NCBI RefSeq assembly: GCF_003326475.1
Contig: NZ_JPWA01000001.1
Span: 1 to 64,000 of the forward strand
Source of the DNA: Thalassospira xianhensis MCCC 1A02616
GTDB taxonomy: Bacteria > Pseudomonadota > Alphaproteobacteria > Rhodospirillales > Thalassospiraceae
Reading direction: 5' to 3'
Length of the DNA stretch: 64,000 nucleotides
The translations under genes were made by a program, and so were the position numbers. How positions within the stretch are numbered: position 1 is the first letter of the stretch; every line of letters starts with the position of its first letter. Positions 1-8,567 of the stretch are shown here, in pieces. Under the pieces are notes generated by a model that searched no databases, was not told the origin of the DNA, and saw only the letters and a list, made by a program, of their open reading frames with translations.

Positions 1-72
1 TATTTCACCAATTTCTCGGCCGAGGGTGAAGACCGCCAAAGCGACGCCAAGGGCAAGAAAAAAGGTGACTGA
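1..72 (+). CDS. 3' end of an unidentified gene (partial)
   Basis: Frame 1 is open from the left edge to a TGA at 70-72 and gives a Lys-rich tail ending KGKKKGD. The stop lies inside the hairpin that follows, as is common for a gene ending in its own terminator. The 23 visible codons are too few to identify the protein. The gene starts outside the window. Confidence 0.5.
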   Translation, partial: YFTNFSAEGEDRQSDAKGKKKGD

Positions 73-86
73 TTACAGTCACCTTT
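61..86. terminator. Bidirectional terminator hairpin
   Basis: Perfect 11-bp inverted repeat (AAAGGTGACTG, loop ATTA, CAGTCACCTTT) flanked by A and T runs. It sits between the plus-strand partial gene and the convergent operon that ends at 94, so it probably stops transcription from both sides. Confidence 0.8.
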
Positions 87-93
87 GATTTGC

Positions 94-759
94 TTAGAGT
101 GCCGGGGCAGGGGAGGCAGCGGCTGCCATCCTCTCAGTAACGATGGCCTTCGCGGCAGCGACTTCTTCCGCGTGGGTTTCAAATCCCATAGGCAGGCCAC
201 CGAGTTCAAAGCCTGTGCTTTCATCCCCCAGGACCAAGAATAGCCCGGCTGCACCCTTCCGTCGAACTTCGCTGAGGAAGAGTTCCATCCGTTCCTCCTG
301 CTGTTCCATTTCATGGAAGCCAGCGATATTGTTTTTGGCCAGCCTGTCGAAGTTGCCACCAATCGGGAAGGCGCGCGCATCATCATGAAGCTCGAACTCT
401 TTTGTGAGTTCGACGAGCCATAGTTGCCCTGCCTCTTCGAAAAGAATGCCGTTGACTTGGATATGTACGCCTGGTGACCGAAATGCTTTCGCAAAATGGC
501 GACCTGTGTGACCGACAAACTCATGGTAGACGCGCACGTCACTACCGTCGAAGAGTTCAAGTCCGGTCTTACTGACAGTGAAAACCGTATCGCCGTAAAG
601 TGCCCTGCGAGCTTCGAAATCAGACTGCGTTTCGCCGACAAAACTGACGTTCTTGTCCAGACAAACCGTCTCACCCGGAATGGCATAGTACCCTTGGACT
701 TCAGCCAAAACCTCATCCGGGACTTTGACGCCATCATCGACAGAAATCTTGTATTCCAT
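94..759 (-). CDS. Hypothetical protein with HEFVGH motif
   Basis: About 221 aa, last gene of the minus-strand operon running from 3130. I chose the ATG at 759 because GGGCAGGTGAA precedes it; an open frame extends further up to 912. No family is recognised. The middle holds YHEFVGHTGRHF. An HExxxH string like this resembles the metal-binding motif of zincin-like domains in plasmid and phage polyvalent proteins, but the resemblance is weak. The C-terminus is Ala/Glu-rich and probably helical. Its neighbour is an ADP-ribosyltransferase-like gene, a domain also found in polyvalent proteins, which is the only functional hint. Confidence 0.7.
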   Translation of the reverse strand: MEYKISVDDGVKVPDEVLAEVQGYYAIPGETVCLDKNVSFVGETQSDFEARRALYGDTVFTVSKTGLELFDGSDVRVYHEFVGHTGRHFAKAFRSPGVHIQVNGILFEEAGQLWLVELTKEFELHDDARAFPIGGNFDRLAKNNIAGFHEMEQQEERMELFLSEVRRKGAAGLFLVLGDESTGFELGGLPMGFETHAEEVAAAKAIVTERMAAAASPAPAL

Positions 760-820
760 TTCACCTGCCCTTGAGAGTGGATTTGCCATGAGCATAAGCT
801 CATCATTGGCAAGGGAGACG

Positions 821-1399
821 TCAGAATTGTCTCGCAGGGAACGTCTCACCGTAGACTTCGTGCATTTGCGCGCGTCGGTGAAGAATGGTCGGGTAGTCTG
901 CCAGCACGTCATCTGGGACGCTGTTTATCTCACCCATCTTGATTGCGTACAGAACCTGACCGTAATTCCATGTCTCTTCCACCGAGACAATCACGCGGGC
1001 ATCCAAAGCAATGATAGTCGGCCCTCGTCCGATATTCATGTCCCCCTGCGGGAGGATGATGGCATCGGTTCCAGCAGGAAGAGCCTGCCTGTACGCGTCA
1101 GAAACAAAGGTAAATCTCGACGCATTTTCAACATACGGCTTACGAATATCCAGCAGTATCCGCCAGACGCGTTCATTGTAGGACGACGCGTACTCCGCAT
1201 TCTGTGCGATGAAGATGCCACCCGTCGAATATGGTGTTAACAAGTTCGTATCGGCCGCCCGATAGCCACGATACAATCCGGGTTCGGCCCGGGCAAAATC
1301 AGAAGGCGACATCATCCAAGATGCAATGCCTGGCGGTGGGCAAAGCTGAGGGACGTCCTGCCAAAAGCAGGTGAGTTCATCAAGAGTCATAAAACTCAT
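821..1399 (-). CDS. ADP-ribosyltransferase-like protein (polyvalent-protein type)
   Basis: 192 aa. The architecture resembles ART domains of plasmid and phage polyvalent proteins: LYRGYRA at residues 42-48 (YHG-like strand), then GIFIAQNAEYASSY near 60-75 (the GaiFfT...A..Y strand-helix), LDIRKPYVENA near 84-94 (the LniknPyvvD strand), and a later GTDAIIL with a variable tail. In such enzymes these elements form the NAD+ pocket. The catalytic acid is not obvious, so activity is uncertain. The start overlaps the upstream gene's stop (ATGA, 1396-1399), showing translational coupling. Confidence 0.5.
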   Translation of the reverse strand: MSFMTLDELTCFWQDVPQLCPPPGIASWMMSPSDFARAEPGLYRGYRAADTNLLTPYSTGGIFIAQNAEYASSYNERVWRILLDIRKPYVENASRFTFVSDAYRQALPAGTDAIILPQGDMNIGRGPTIIALDARVIVSVEETWNYGQVLYAIKMGEINSVPDDVLADYPTILHRRAQMHEVYGETFPARQF

Positions 1400-2196
1400 C
1401 CGGGACGGTATCGAGTTGCGGCGGTGCTGAGCGGATTTACCGGTGCGATTTCGCTTGGCGACCGAAGAATGTCCTGGTGTGTGACCGGGCGAATGATGTT
1501 GTTTTGAATGTAGTCCAGCTTTTCTGGACCAGTTAACCCTGTTGGGACAATCTTTGCTGTGCTGACGCGCGTGAATTCACGCATCTTAAGTGCGCGTTCC
1601 TCTTCGGAGGGGGCATGTTGCTCAATCTTTGTCCAGCTTGGAAAAAGCAAAGGCACATCTCCTGTATTGAAGCACTCTGCCGTCACGCTCATCTTCGACC
1701 ATAAATCAGATCCGGCATTCTTCGAAATTTCGAGCCATGTGCGTTTGCGTGATTGCCAATCTGCTTCGGAAATGCCCATTGGAACATCTGGACCATAGCT
1801 TTCATCGAACGAAAAATCCACGCATTGCGAGCTTTCGAACCAAGACTGCTTGTAATGGTGGGCGGCAACGCCCCTCAAAACGCCGTAGAACTCACCTTGA
1901 TGCGGAATAATGGCGATGTTGCAGGTAAAATTATACGCTGACCACCGCTGATCAATGCCTGACATCATGAAGCAACGTGAGACGCCATCAAAGATGCTCT
2001 CTTCATCTTCATCACGAACCAGGGGAACTCCGGCTCGACGAAGGTCAACCCGCCAAAACAGTTCGGCAGCCATAAGTGAGTAGAGCAGCTTTTCACCAAT
2101 CCTCGTCGCCTCCGGTCGCCAGTCTTGCACCTGTCCGAACACCTTGGGAAAATCTGCGGCCCGAAACTTGAACCCGTACTCGATATTTAGCGACAT
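1396..2196 (-). CDS. Hypothetical protein, paralogue of the next upstream gene
   Basis: 266 aa, no named family. The middle section (IIPHQGEFYGVL, then SWF.S..CVDF and the D-W-x-x-R-x-x-x-W pattern around ISEADWQSRKRTW) aligns with the equivalent part of the gene at 2207-3130, so the two are diverged duplicates. No signal peptide or membrane segment is evident; it is probably cytoplasmic. It is separated from the upstream gene by 10 bp and overlaps the downstream gene by 4 bp, so it is mid-operon. Confidence 0.7.
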   Translation of the reverse strand: MSLNIEYGFKFRAADFPKVFGQVQDWRPEATRIGEKLLYSLMAAELFWRVDLRRAGVPLVRDEDEESIFDGVSRCFMMSGIDQRWSAYNFTCNIAIIPHQGEFYGVLRGVAAHHYKQSWFESSQCVDFSFDESYGPDVPMGISEADWQSRKRTWLEISKNAGSDLWSKMSVTAECFNTGDVPLLFPSWTKIEQHAPSEEERALKMREFTRVSTAKIVPTGLTGPEKLDYIQNNIIRPVTHQDILRSPSEIAPVNPLSTAATRYRPG

Positions 2197-2206
2197 TGCA
2201 GATCTC

Positions 2207-3130
2207 TCATGGTTTCAAATTATCCGGAATACTGCGCTCGTACAAATTGTCAGGAACCGCGCACTCAGGAATGACTGGAGGCTTCTTAAGCAAGTCATCA
2301 AGTTTTGCCAGGACGACGTCCTCGCCCAACTCCCGAACAAGGGCATTCGTGCTGTCAAGGCTCTCCTTTACTTCAGCCAGATATGCCTTTCCTCTCTCTT
2401 CGTCGAGGAAGTTTCGAACACGATAGTGAAAGTTAACGAAATCGCTCGGCCTGAAAGCCTCGATGTCAGCACTGGACGACCTGAGGAACATATCGCAGAT
2501 TGCCTGACGGGCGACTTTATCCAGTCTGCTTTCATAAGATGGAGCAGCTTTGCGGAGTTCCTCAATGGTGCTTCGGTTGCACAGACCTCTCTCGGGCGCA
2601 CACGTGATGGTCAGACCACAAAGTGCCATCGTTGATGATGGGTGCCTGTTGAAAATGGCATCCCAAATATCACTTCTTGCTTCCCATTCTTCCTCGCTGA
2701 CATTATCGGGGCCATCCGTCTGATTCTGATAATGGAAGTCAACGACGGATGGGTTGTCGAACCAAGCCTCGCGATAGCTGCTTTGTTCGACAAGCATCTG
2801 CCCATAAATCTCGCCATCGTGCGGATACAGAATGATTTCACATCCGAAGTCATGGAGAGGACTTCTGTGGCCTTTAATCAGCTCTCGCTCAATTTCATGC
2901 CAGTTGTTGTTTACAAACCTGTAAAGTGACGGGTTGGTTTGGTCTTTCAAATCAGGCATATGCCCCAAGGCAAGCATATCCAGCGTCGAAATCATATCGC
3001 CAGCATAGCGACGATCCATGAGCTCTTTTCGCATTGGGATCAGCTGATGCCTGAAGCTGTCGACGAGGGTGTAAGCATCGAGAAGTGACGGAACATCCAG
3101 GCGGAAGGCATCATAGATTTTAGTGCTCAT
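2207..3130 (-). CDS. Hypothetical protein beginning MSTKIYDAFRL
   Basis: 307 aa from the ATG at 3130; the open frame extends further up but without a good start. Proteins opening with MSTKIY-AYR-like sequence occur as uncharacterised genes in large phages and plasmids (recollection, not checked). LYPHDGEIYGQM and the EEEWEARSDIW segment match the downstream paralogue at 1396-2196. No catalytic motif is recognised. It is the first gene of the four-gene operon ending at 94. Confidence 0.7.
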   Translation of the reverse strand: MSTKIYDAFRLDVPSLLDAYTLVDSFRHQLIPMRKELMDRRYAGDMISTLDMLALGHMPDLKDQTNPSLYRFVNNNWHEIERELIKGHRSPLHDFGCEIILYPHDGEIYGQMLVEQSSYREAWFDNPSVVDFHYQNQTDGPDNVSEEEWEARSDIWDAIFNRHPSSTMALCGLTITCAPERGLCNRSTIEELRKAAPSYESRLDKVARQAICDMFLRSSSADIEAFRPSDFVNFHYRVRNFLDEERGKAYLAEVKESLDSTNALVRELGEDVVLAKLDDLLKKPPVIPECAVPDNLYERSIPDNLKP

Positions 3131-3230
3131 ATCAGAACCCAATGTAGATAAATTAAAGCATAGCCAAACACCAAAGGTGCCATGACTGGTGAGCGAGTGC
3201 TCAATTTCCCCTCCGGCACTACGGACGTGG

Positions 3231-3641
3231 CTATGCGGCGAAGGACATTCCAGCAGCCTCTGGATTGACAGCATTCCTTAGAATGGTGCCAGCTTGCCCC
3301 AGATACTCCATATCACCGTTCCCGTAGTGGGCGGTGACTGGCGCTGTGGAAAGAATCAAGTCTCTGTCCAAAAGCTCTTTCACAAACAGCGAGGCGTCTC
3401 CATCCTCCCCGCGTTGCAAGTTAAGAACAACCTCCGGAGAGTCGAGCAAAATATTGTCTATTGAACAATGGAACCCACCGGGCAGCATGAAATCAAGCTG
3501 CGGCTTTAGATTTCGCCACGGAATCTTATTCCCCTCTCCCCAGAAGAAAAGAATACTTGCATCAACCCCCAAAACAACAAATGTTCTTAGTCCGTCGTAA
3601 AGGCTTTGCGCTTCATAGTCGCGAACGTCAATAGTCTTCAT
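3231..3641 (-). CDS. Hypothetical small protein
   Basis: 136 aa. The start at 3641 is set by a strong AAGGAGGGCGTA site just before the ATG; the longer frame to 3821 runs into the ung gene. No family recognised. The protein is soluble-looking, with alternating hydrophobic strands in its first half. It is 100 bp upstream of the 3130 operon start and may be co-transcribed with it. Confidence 0.65.
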   Translation of the reverse strand: MKTIDVRDYEAQSLYDGLRTFVVLGVDASILFFWGEGNKIPWRNLKPQLDFMLPGGFHCSIDNILLDSPEVVLNLQRGEDGDASLFVKELLDRDLILSTAPVTAHYGNGDMEYLGQAGTILRNAVNPEAAGMSFAA

Positions 3642-3780
3642 TACGCCCTCCTTGACTTCGCTTCGGCGTAAGAAAACTAGCATATATGAAGGATAGCAAC
3701 AAGCAAAAGGAGAGCGCACTAAGGAAAGAGTCACGATAGCAGCCTGTGGGCCGCGAAGAGTAATACCCGTCTCAAGATTA

Positions 3781-4476
3781 TTATTCTGAGATCGCCCAGT
3801 TGACTGGGCTGATTCCTTCATTCAATAAGAACTGGTTTGCTGTCGAAAACGGTCGACTTCCAAAGAAACCTTTTCTGGCGGCGAAAGGTGATGGGTGTGC
3901 GGAAGCGATGACAGGGTTTTTCTGCGCGTCAATATGGACACTCAACTGTTGCGCATGCTGTCCCCATAGAATAAAGACGGCCGGAGAAGGCCGGTTGCTG
4001 ACGGCTTGTACAATGGCAGTCGTAAACTGATCCCATCCCCATTTTGAGTGAGAACCCGGTGATTTGGTGCGCACGGTCAGGGAGGTATTCAGCAACAACA
4101 CGCCCCGTTGAGCCCACTCTTCAAGGAACCCGTGCCGCGGTGGAGTGACACCGATATCGTCCTGAAGTTCCGTGTAAATGTTCCTGAGGCTTGGTGGAAT
4201 TTTCTGCCCGCGCTGGACGGAGAATGACAAACCGTGCGCCTGGCCGGGGCCATGATATGGGTCCTGGCCAATGATGACCACTTTTACATCCTCAAGGCTC
4301 GTCAGCTCTAGCGCCCGAAAAATGTCGGAAGCGGCCGGGTAGAGGATGTTGCACGCCACCGCCTCGGCGTGCAACAAAGAGCGCAGGCTTGCCATATATG
4401 GCTTTGAGAACTCACCTGACAGTGCCGACCGCCATCCAGCGGGGATGTTCTGAGCGTCTAATTGGTCAGCATGCAT
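3781..4476 (-). CDS. ung: Uracil-DNA glycosylase, family 1
   Basis: 231 aa, full length for family 1 UNG. It removes uracil from DNA by hydrolysing the N-glycosidic bond, starting base-excision repair. The water-activating motif GQDPYHGPGQAHGLSFSV is at about residues 70-87. SHSKWGWDQFT follows in mid-protein, and the DNA-intercalation motif appears as HPSPFAARKGFFG near 195-207, with Phe where Leu is usual. AAGGAG precedes the ATG at 4476. It stands alone on this accessory DNA and may be a second copy beside a chromosomal ung. Plasmid and phage copies of ung are known, so it may protect the element from cytosine deamination. Confidence 0.95.
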   Translation of the reverse strand: MHADQLDAQNIPAGWRSALSGEFSKPYMASLRSLLHAEAVACNILYPAASDIFRALELTSLEDVKVVIIGQDPYHGPGQAHGLSFSVQRGQKIPPSLRNIYTELQDDIGVTPPRHGFLEEWAQRGVLLLNTSLTVRTKSPGSHSKWGWDQFTTAIVQAVSNRPSPAVFILWGQHAQQLSVHIDAQKNPVIASAHPSPFAARKGFFGSRPFSTANQFLLNEGISPVNWAISE

Positions 4477-4604
4477 AGAGGTTCTCCTTCGGCTCCACCA
4501 TCAATATTGTGGAGCTTTTACATTATTGGCTATGGGGTGGCTACAAGATAGTGCGAGCGAAAGCATTTCTCTGTGCAATGGTGTCGAAGTTTCCACAGTT
4601 TCCT

Positions 4605-4655
4605 TGACATTTAAGGAGTAATTTACTCATATTCCTTTATATTGAAGGAGAATAT
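4605..4655 (+). promoter_or_regulatory. Promoter and inverted repeats before the 4663 gene
   Basis: TTGACA at 4605-4610 with a CATATT-like -10 at 4629-4634. The spacer holds a perfect palindrome GAGTAA-T-TTACTC, followed by an imperfect inverted repeat ATATTCCTT...AAGG-AG-AATAT. The AAGGA/TCCTT core recurs at several other promoters in this window and is a candidate operator. Confidence 0.55.
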
Positions 4656-4662
4656 GTGAAAC

Positions 4663-5205
4663 ATGAAATACCCGATTGCAAATGTTGTTCGCAGAAGTGC
4701 CGGGACCCCATCTGGTCGCGATCTAGCTATCAGCAGCAAGACGATCTTCTGGTTTCGGCGTGTACATGCGGCCGTTCACATTGCTCACGGTAACGAGACA
4801 ATTGGCGAACCGGTTCATCTGGTGGACGAAGAGACTTTCATGGATGCTCTAGATGCCGCCCGGGCCGAAGCTGAAAGACTTGTTGAAAAATACAGTGTCG
4901 ACATTCGTAGCAGCCTTGTCATCTACATCGATGCGGTAGTGAAAGACGAACCTTTTGTTGCCGCAGGCGATTTGGCCAAGCCTGACGGTGAAAACCTGCA
5001 TTTCCCATTCTTCCTTTGTCCCGATCGGTGGTTGACGATAGAGGACGAAGTGCGCCTGTCTCAGAATGTCTCCGAGCGCATGCGTGTGTGGACTTCAGCC
5101 GCCTTGAGCACTGCAAATGACGTGAGGGTCGAGGCAATCCAGAGAAAGCTTTTAAAAGTGGCCCCACAGTCACTTTCACAGCAGGAAGTACAGGAGGCGG
5201 CATGA
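4663..5205 (+). CDS. Hypothetical protein
   Basis: 180 aa, start ATG at 4663 with AAGGAG about 11 bases upstream. No family recognised. A helical region rich in Ala/Glu/Arg spans about residues 60-80, and LVIYIDAVVKDE is a likely strand. The C-terminus is Gln-rich. First gene of a pair: its stop overlaps the next gene's ATG, so the two are translationally coupled. Function unknown. Confidence 0.7.
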   Translation: MKYPIANVVRRSAGTPSGRDLAISSKTIFWFRRVHAAVHIAHGNETIGEPVHLVDEETFMDALDAARAEAERLVEKYSVDIRSSLVIYIDAVVKDEPFVAAGDLAKPDGENLHFPFFLCPDRWLTIEDEVRLSQNVSERMRVWTSAALSTANDVRVEAIQRKLLKVAPQSLSQQEVQEAA

Positions 5206-5462
5206 TTGGCTTTTCATTTTACGAAACCTTTGGGAACAACATCCTGTCTCCAATTTGTGCAATCGCGTACGATCTCAGCGAAGCAGGAGAAAAGGTTCGG
5301 CAAAAGCCCGAGACCTATGCGGCTTTTAAAGAAGCCGTCTTTGACGCGCTTTCAAGCTACGCAGACCTCAAGCCGTATTCTCGTCTTGAGGTCGAAAGTA
5401 CTGTGGACGCCTGGCTCAAGGCTAATGATACGACACCCGAGAAGTTGATGTTCCTGATGTAG
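5202..5462 (+). CDS. Hypothetical small protein
   Basis: 86 aa, coupled to the upstream gene through an ATGA overlap. Mostly helical and acidic: an Ala/Glu-rich segment with LSEAGEKV, then a C-terminal helix with VESTVDAWLKAN. No family recognised. The coupling and retained codon structure support a real gene. Confidence 0.65.
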   Translation: MIGFSFYETFGNNILSPICAIAYDLSEAGEKVRQKPETYAAFKEAVFDALSSYADLKPYSRLEVESTVDAWLKANDTTPEKLMFLM

Positions 5463-5572
5463 TAGCTTGCGATAGCCTGGCAATAAACAAAAGGCCATCG
5501 CTTTTCTTTTCGTCTTCCTTGCCAGTCTGGCCCGTAACCTTCAAACGCCAGGTTCCTCTCAGGGAGAATATC

Positions 5573-6121
5573 ATGTCGAACAGGTGGTTGCTGCTTGTCT
5601 TGGACAAAAGCGGAAAGTCAATTCTCACCAAATTTTACTTTGATGACGTCGATGAAGTCGTTAAATGCCGTGAGGAAATCGGTCGCCCTTGCACGATACT
5701 GGACCAGAAGACTCTGGTCGAGTACAGCAATGGACAAGCTTTACCAGGCGCCCAACAACTTGCCTTTATGGATTTATGCCGCACCCATCCGCGTTACGGC
5801 GCACTTCGACAGGTCGGGCCAGGGAGGCTGGCTCAGGTTGACCTGAAGCATCCAGTGCGGGCAGATCTACCTGAGTCACAGTTCGTCGAAATCCACTCAA
5901 CAGTGTTGGTGGCCCAATTGTCGGTTATCGTTGAGGTAACGACAGGCATGTTCTTCTGGAACCAATCTGAGCAATCTTGGCGTTTCGAAAGAGAGGAGGA
6001 CGCAGACGCGGCCGCCGCAGCTCTAGACCGATGTCAGGAGCAAATCATCGACATGGTTCTGGGGCGAATTCCGGCAGGCCCGGAACTCATGGAGAGCACT
6101 CCTTCACAAATGGCCCTATGA
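5573..6121 (+). CDS. Hypothetical protein
   Basis: 182 aa, start ATG at 5573 preceded by CAGGGAGAATATC. Soluble; hydrophobic strands at the N-terminus (WLLLVLD) and near residue 120 (LSVIVEVTTGMFFW). Ala/Asp-rich helix near the C-terminus. No family recognised. Overlaps the next gene by 4 bases (ATGA), indicating a two-gene operon. Confidence 0.7.
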   Translation: MSNRWLLLVLDKSGKSILTKFYFDDVDEVVKCREEIGRPCTILDQKTLVEYSNGQALPGAQQLAFMDLCRTHPRYGALRQVGPGRLAQVDLKHPVRADLPESQFVEIHSTVLVAQLSVIVEVTTGMFFWNQSEQSWRFEREEDADAAAAALDRCQEQIIDMVLGRIPAGPELMESTPSQMAL

Positions 6122-6843
6122 TGGGTGCGCCGTTTCCAGCCCAGGGCTTGCTGGAGGCAGCTGGCCTCATGGAAGTACCCGGCGACCCTGTGAGAACCTG
6201 GCAGAGGGAGCTTAAGGATGGAACATCACTACGGCTCCGATATCTTGGTGACCCGGCAGATATCATCAATCCCATGGAACCCTTGTGGCGGCTGAGCAGA
6301 ATTTGCCGTGCAGAAATGGGTCGCGTTCAGGCCACGCCTCTTTATAGCTTGTTCGAAGGGGTGGCGATATTGGCTCGGATGCCCAACCCTGGAACTCTGA
6401 CTTTCAGAATTATTGACGATCTCCACTTGTCATCTCCGATTACTGTCAGTCAAGACGATGACTTCCCTGAGGTCCGTCAGTTGGCTGAAAGCGCCATGCT
6501 CTGTGAGGATACTCCTGCCATGTTGATACACGGATTCTGTCCGTTCTATCAGGATAGTGGCACTCAGGGATGGCGGAAGGCTCACCCGGGCGGTGGCGAA
6601 ATCAGGCTCTACAGTATAGGGTTCAGTATTGGTGCCAGCGCTATCAATGCGCGTTGGTTTGCGACCAGATGTCGCCTGGGAGAGGGCGGATTTATCCTGC
6701 TTCAAAGTCTTCATGACATCACAGAGATATTTGACGTCGCCGAGCGGTTACCGATGCCTCCCTTAAACACAACAATGGTTTTCCATTCAGTGCGTGAAAT
6801 GGAGGACGCATTTGGGCTTTGCCGCGATCTGGTACCAGTGTGA
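6118..6843 (+). CDS. Hypothetical protein
   Basis: 241 aa from the ATG overlapping the upstream stop; a longer frame inside the upstream gene was not used. No recognised domain. Sequence is of mixed strand/helix type with no membrane segment. It is the second gene of the operon beginning at 5573 and is convergent with the gene ending at 6855. Function unknown. Confidence 0.7.
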   Translation: MMGAPFPAQGLLEAAGLMEVPGDPVRTWQRELKDGTSLRLRYLGDPADIINPMEPLWRLSRICRAEMGRVQATPLYSLFEGVAILARMPNPGTLTFRIIDDLHLSSPITVSQDDDFPEVRQLAESAMLCEDTPAMLIHGFCPFYQDSGTQGWRKAHPGGGEIRLYSIGFSIGASAINARWFATRCRLGEGGFILLQSLHDITEIFDVAERLPMPPLNTTMVFHSVREMEDAFGLCRDLVPV

Positions 6844-6854
6844 ACAGTTAGACC

Positions 6855-7445
6855 TCAGTGCAGCTTTTTGCGTGGCACCACACCACTCTCGTGGCCCCGA
6901 GTAGCGCGTTTCATCAGCTTGTTAAAGGCTTGCCGGGCATCCCGTCGCTCTTTGAGTGTTGGCCTCTCTGTCGGAAGAAGGTGGGCCAAATGACCCTTAC
7001 TTTCCTGTGTCGGCTCTGGCGGTCTATCCGCTTCTTGCAGGTCGATAATATCGCCATCCGCGTTGCGCTCAATCAGGTAGGGAAGAAGATAGGTCAATAT
7101 ACTGCCGTCACGCTCCACCCACGAGCCCACATGGACAAAAGCCTCCTTCCTGTCGGGATTTAGCGAAGGCCTGCCGCCGGGCTCAGCCATCCATGCCTCA
7201 AATCCGCTTGTAAGACCCCAAATGTCGTTGGCTACGCAGGCAAGCCGGATAAGCTCGGAGATTTTAGGTTTCGATTCATCGGAAACTTCTTCGAACTGAA
7301 TGTGGTGAACCTGATTGTCACGTCCATAGAGACGGAAAATCAGGGGGAGCCGCCCATCTCTGAGCAAAATGCTCTGAAAAACTGAAAACTCTTCCTTCAT
7401 AATTTCAAGGAGGATCTCTTTATTTTTGAACTCTTCGGAAGACAT
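6855..7445 (-). CDS. Hypothetical protein
   Basis: 196 aa, start ATG at 7445 after GGTGAG. An N-terminal Glu/Lys-rich helix is followed by a strand-rich middle (LPLIFRLYGRDNQVHHIQF) and a basic C-terminus (Arg/Lys-rich, RATRGHESGVVPRKKL) that could bind nucleic acid. No family recognised. Single-gene unit diverging from the promoter of the 7593 gene. Confidence 0.65.
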   Translation of the reverse strand: MSSEEFKNKEILLEIMKEEFSVFQSILLRDGRLPLIFRLYGRDNQVHHIQFEEVSDESKPKISELIRLACVANDIWGLTSGFEAWMAEPGGRPSLNPDRKEAFVHVGSWVERDGSILTYLLPYLIERNADGDIIDLQEADRPPEPTQESKGHLAHLLPTERPTLKERRDARQAFNKLMKRATRGHESGVVPRKKLH

Positions 7446-7542
7446 ATCAACTCACCACCAGAAAAACATTGCATTGGGGATATCAGATCGATTGCCCAAC
7501 CTCAATAAAAACGTCTCGGCCAGTTTCACAAAGTAAAACATA

Positions 7543-7570
7543 TTGACATTTTCCTTTGTGTTGGTAGTTT
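7543..7570 (+). promoter_or_regulatory. Promoter of the 7593-8887 operon
   Basis: TTGACA at 7543-7548, 16-bp spacer, TAGTTT at 7565-7570. The spacer begins TTTTCCTTT, the same element that follows the -35 box of the promoters near 11.69 and 22.21 kb. Confidence 0.6.
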
Positions 7571-7592
7571 TGCTTAAATTTTGGAGCAAAAC

Positions 7593-8567
7593 ATGTTCAC
7601 GGAAAACATTGAATCCTTGCGCTACGCGAGAACCGCGACGTCTCTATATGAGGCTTGCACCGATATCATGATTCAGAGTCCATACGTTAAATATCATCCC
7701 GAATGTCTGGACACTCTGGTTGATTTCGCCCAGAAGGCCTCTGTGCCGGACGTTACCTATGAGGTCAGACACCCGGGTCCGGCCGAAGCCTGTTTCGACA
7801 TCGCATTCAATTCCGCGATGAATGGTGGTTATTTCTACAAGGCCGCTGACACGGATGACGGCGAAGCACTTCAGTGGCAGGTTAATGGGTCCGGCTCTCA
7901 GGCGATGTATTCGTGGCTTGATAGCCTCAATCAGGAAGGCCTTATTCCATCATTTGGTTGCCAAGGGCTGACTGATGAATTGCGTTTGCGGATTGATGAG
8001 CATCTGAGTGGCGTACCTTATGCTGTGGAGCGTAGGAAAATCTTTGAAGAGTTCTTTGACCAGGACGCTCAGTACCGCTTCAGGCAATTGATGCAGAACA
8101 TCCTTGGCGAGGCCAACTCGTTGAAAGATTGCTGTTTTAGTTGGGATACAGTCTGCGCAATCGCCGATATTTTTCCCCAATCCTTTAAAATCGACCCTTT
8201 CAAGAAGAAAGCGTGCCTTTCTGTTTTGTTGATCACCTGTTATCTCACTCGTTTGGGCTATCAGGTTCAAACCGATATCGTCATCCCCTCGGACTATCAA
8301 ATTCCACGGATTTTGGCTTTTCGTGGCGTTCTTCAGCTTTCGGATGGTTTTGAAAGAGCACTCAAGTCCGGGCGTCTTCTGGAACCGAAGTGCGATGCTG
8401 TGATGCACTTTCGAGCTGCCGCCATCGTTGCTTGCAGGGACTTGGCGAAGTTGTCCAACGTGCCGGACTGGTTAGTTGACCAGGCCCTTTTCAATACGTT
8501 TCGGGTGAACGACGACTTTCGAAAAGGCGCGCTTCCGCCAATGAAAATCAATGGGATTTGGTTCTGA
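7593..8567 (+). CDS. Hypothetical protein
   Basis: 324 aa, start ATG at 7593 with TTGGAGC a few bases upstream; an in-frame TTG at 7581 is the alternative. No named domain. Cys residues are scattered (EACFDIAF, KDCCFSW, KACLSVLLITCYL) without a clear metal motif. A hydrophobic segment near residues 212-225 is short and probably buried. The stop overlaps the start of the next gene. Function unknown. Confidence 0.7.
   Translation: MFTENIESLRYARTATSLYEACTDIMIQSPYVKYHPECLDTLVDFAQKASVPDVTYEVRHPGPAEACFDIAFNSAMNGGYFYKAADTDDGEALQWQVNGSGSQAMYSWLDSLNQEGLIPSFGCQGLTDELRLRIDEHLSGVPYAVERRKIFEEFFDQDAQYRFRQLMQNILGEANSLKDCCFSWDTVCAIADIFPQSFKIDPFKKKACLSVLLITCYLTRLGYQVQTDIVIPSDYQIPRILAFRGVLQLSDGFERALKSGRLLEPKCDAVMHFRAAAIVACRDLAKLSNVPDWLVDQALFNTFRVNDDFRKGALPPMKINGIWF

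Noticed and set aside
94-759. Zincin metallopeptidase assignment from HEFVGH
   Set aside because: The spacing is HExxxH, not HExxH, and no third ligand is evident; kept only as a remark.
4476-4662. Short ATGTGA mini-ORF before the 4663 gene
   Set aside because: Only one codon long; probably chance around the ribosome-binding site.
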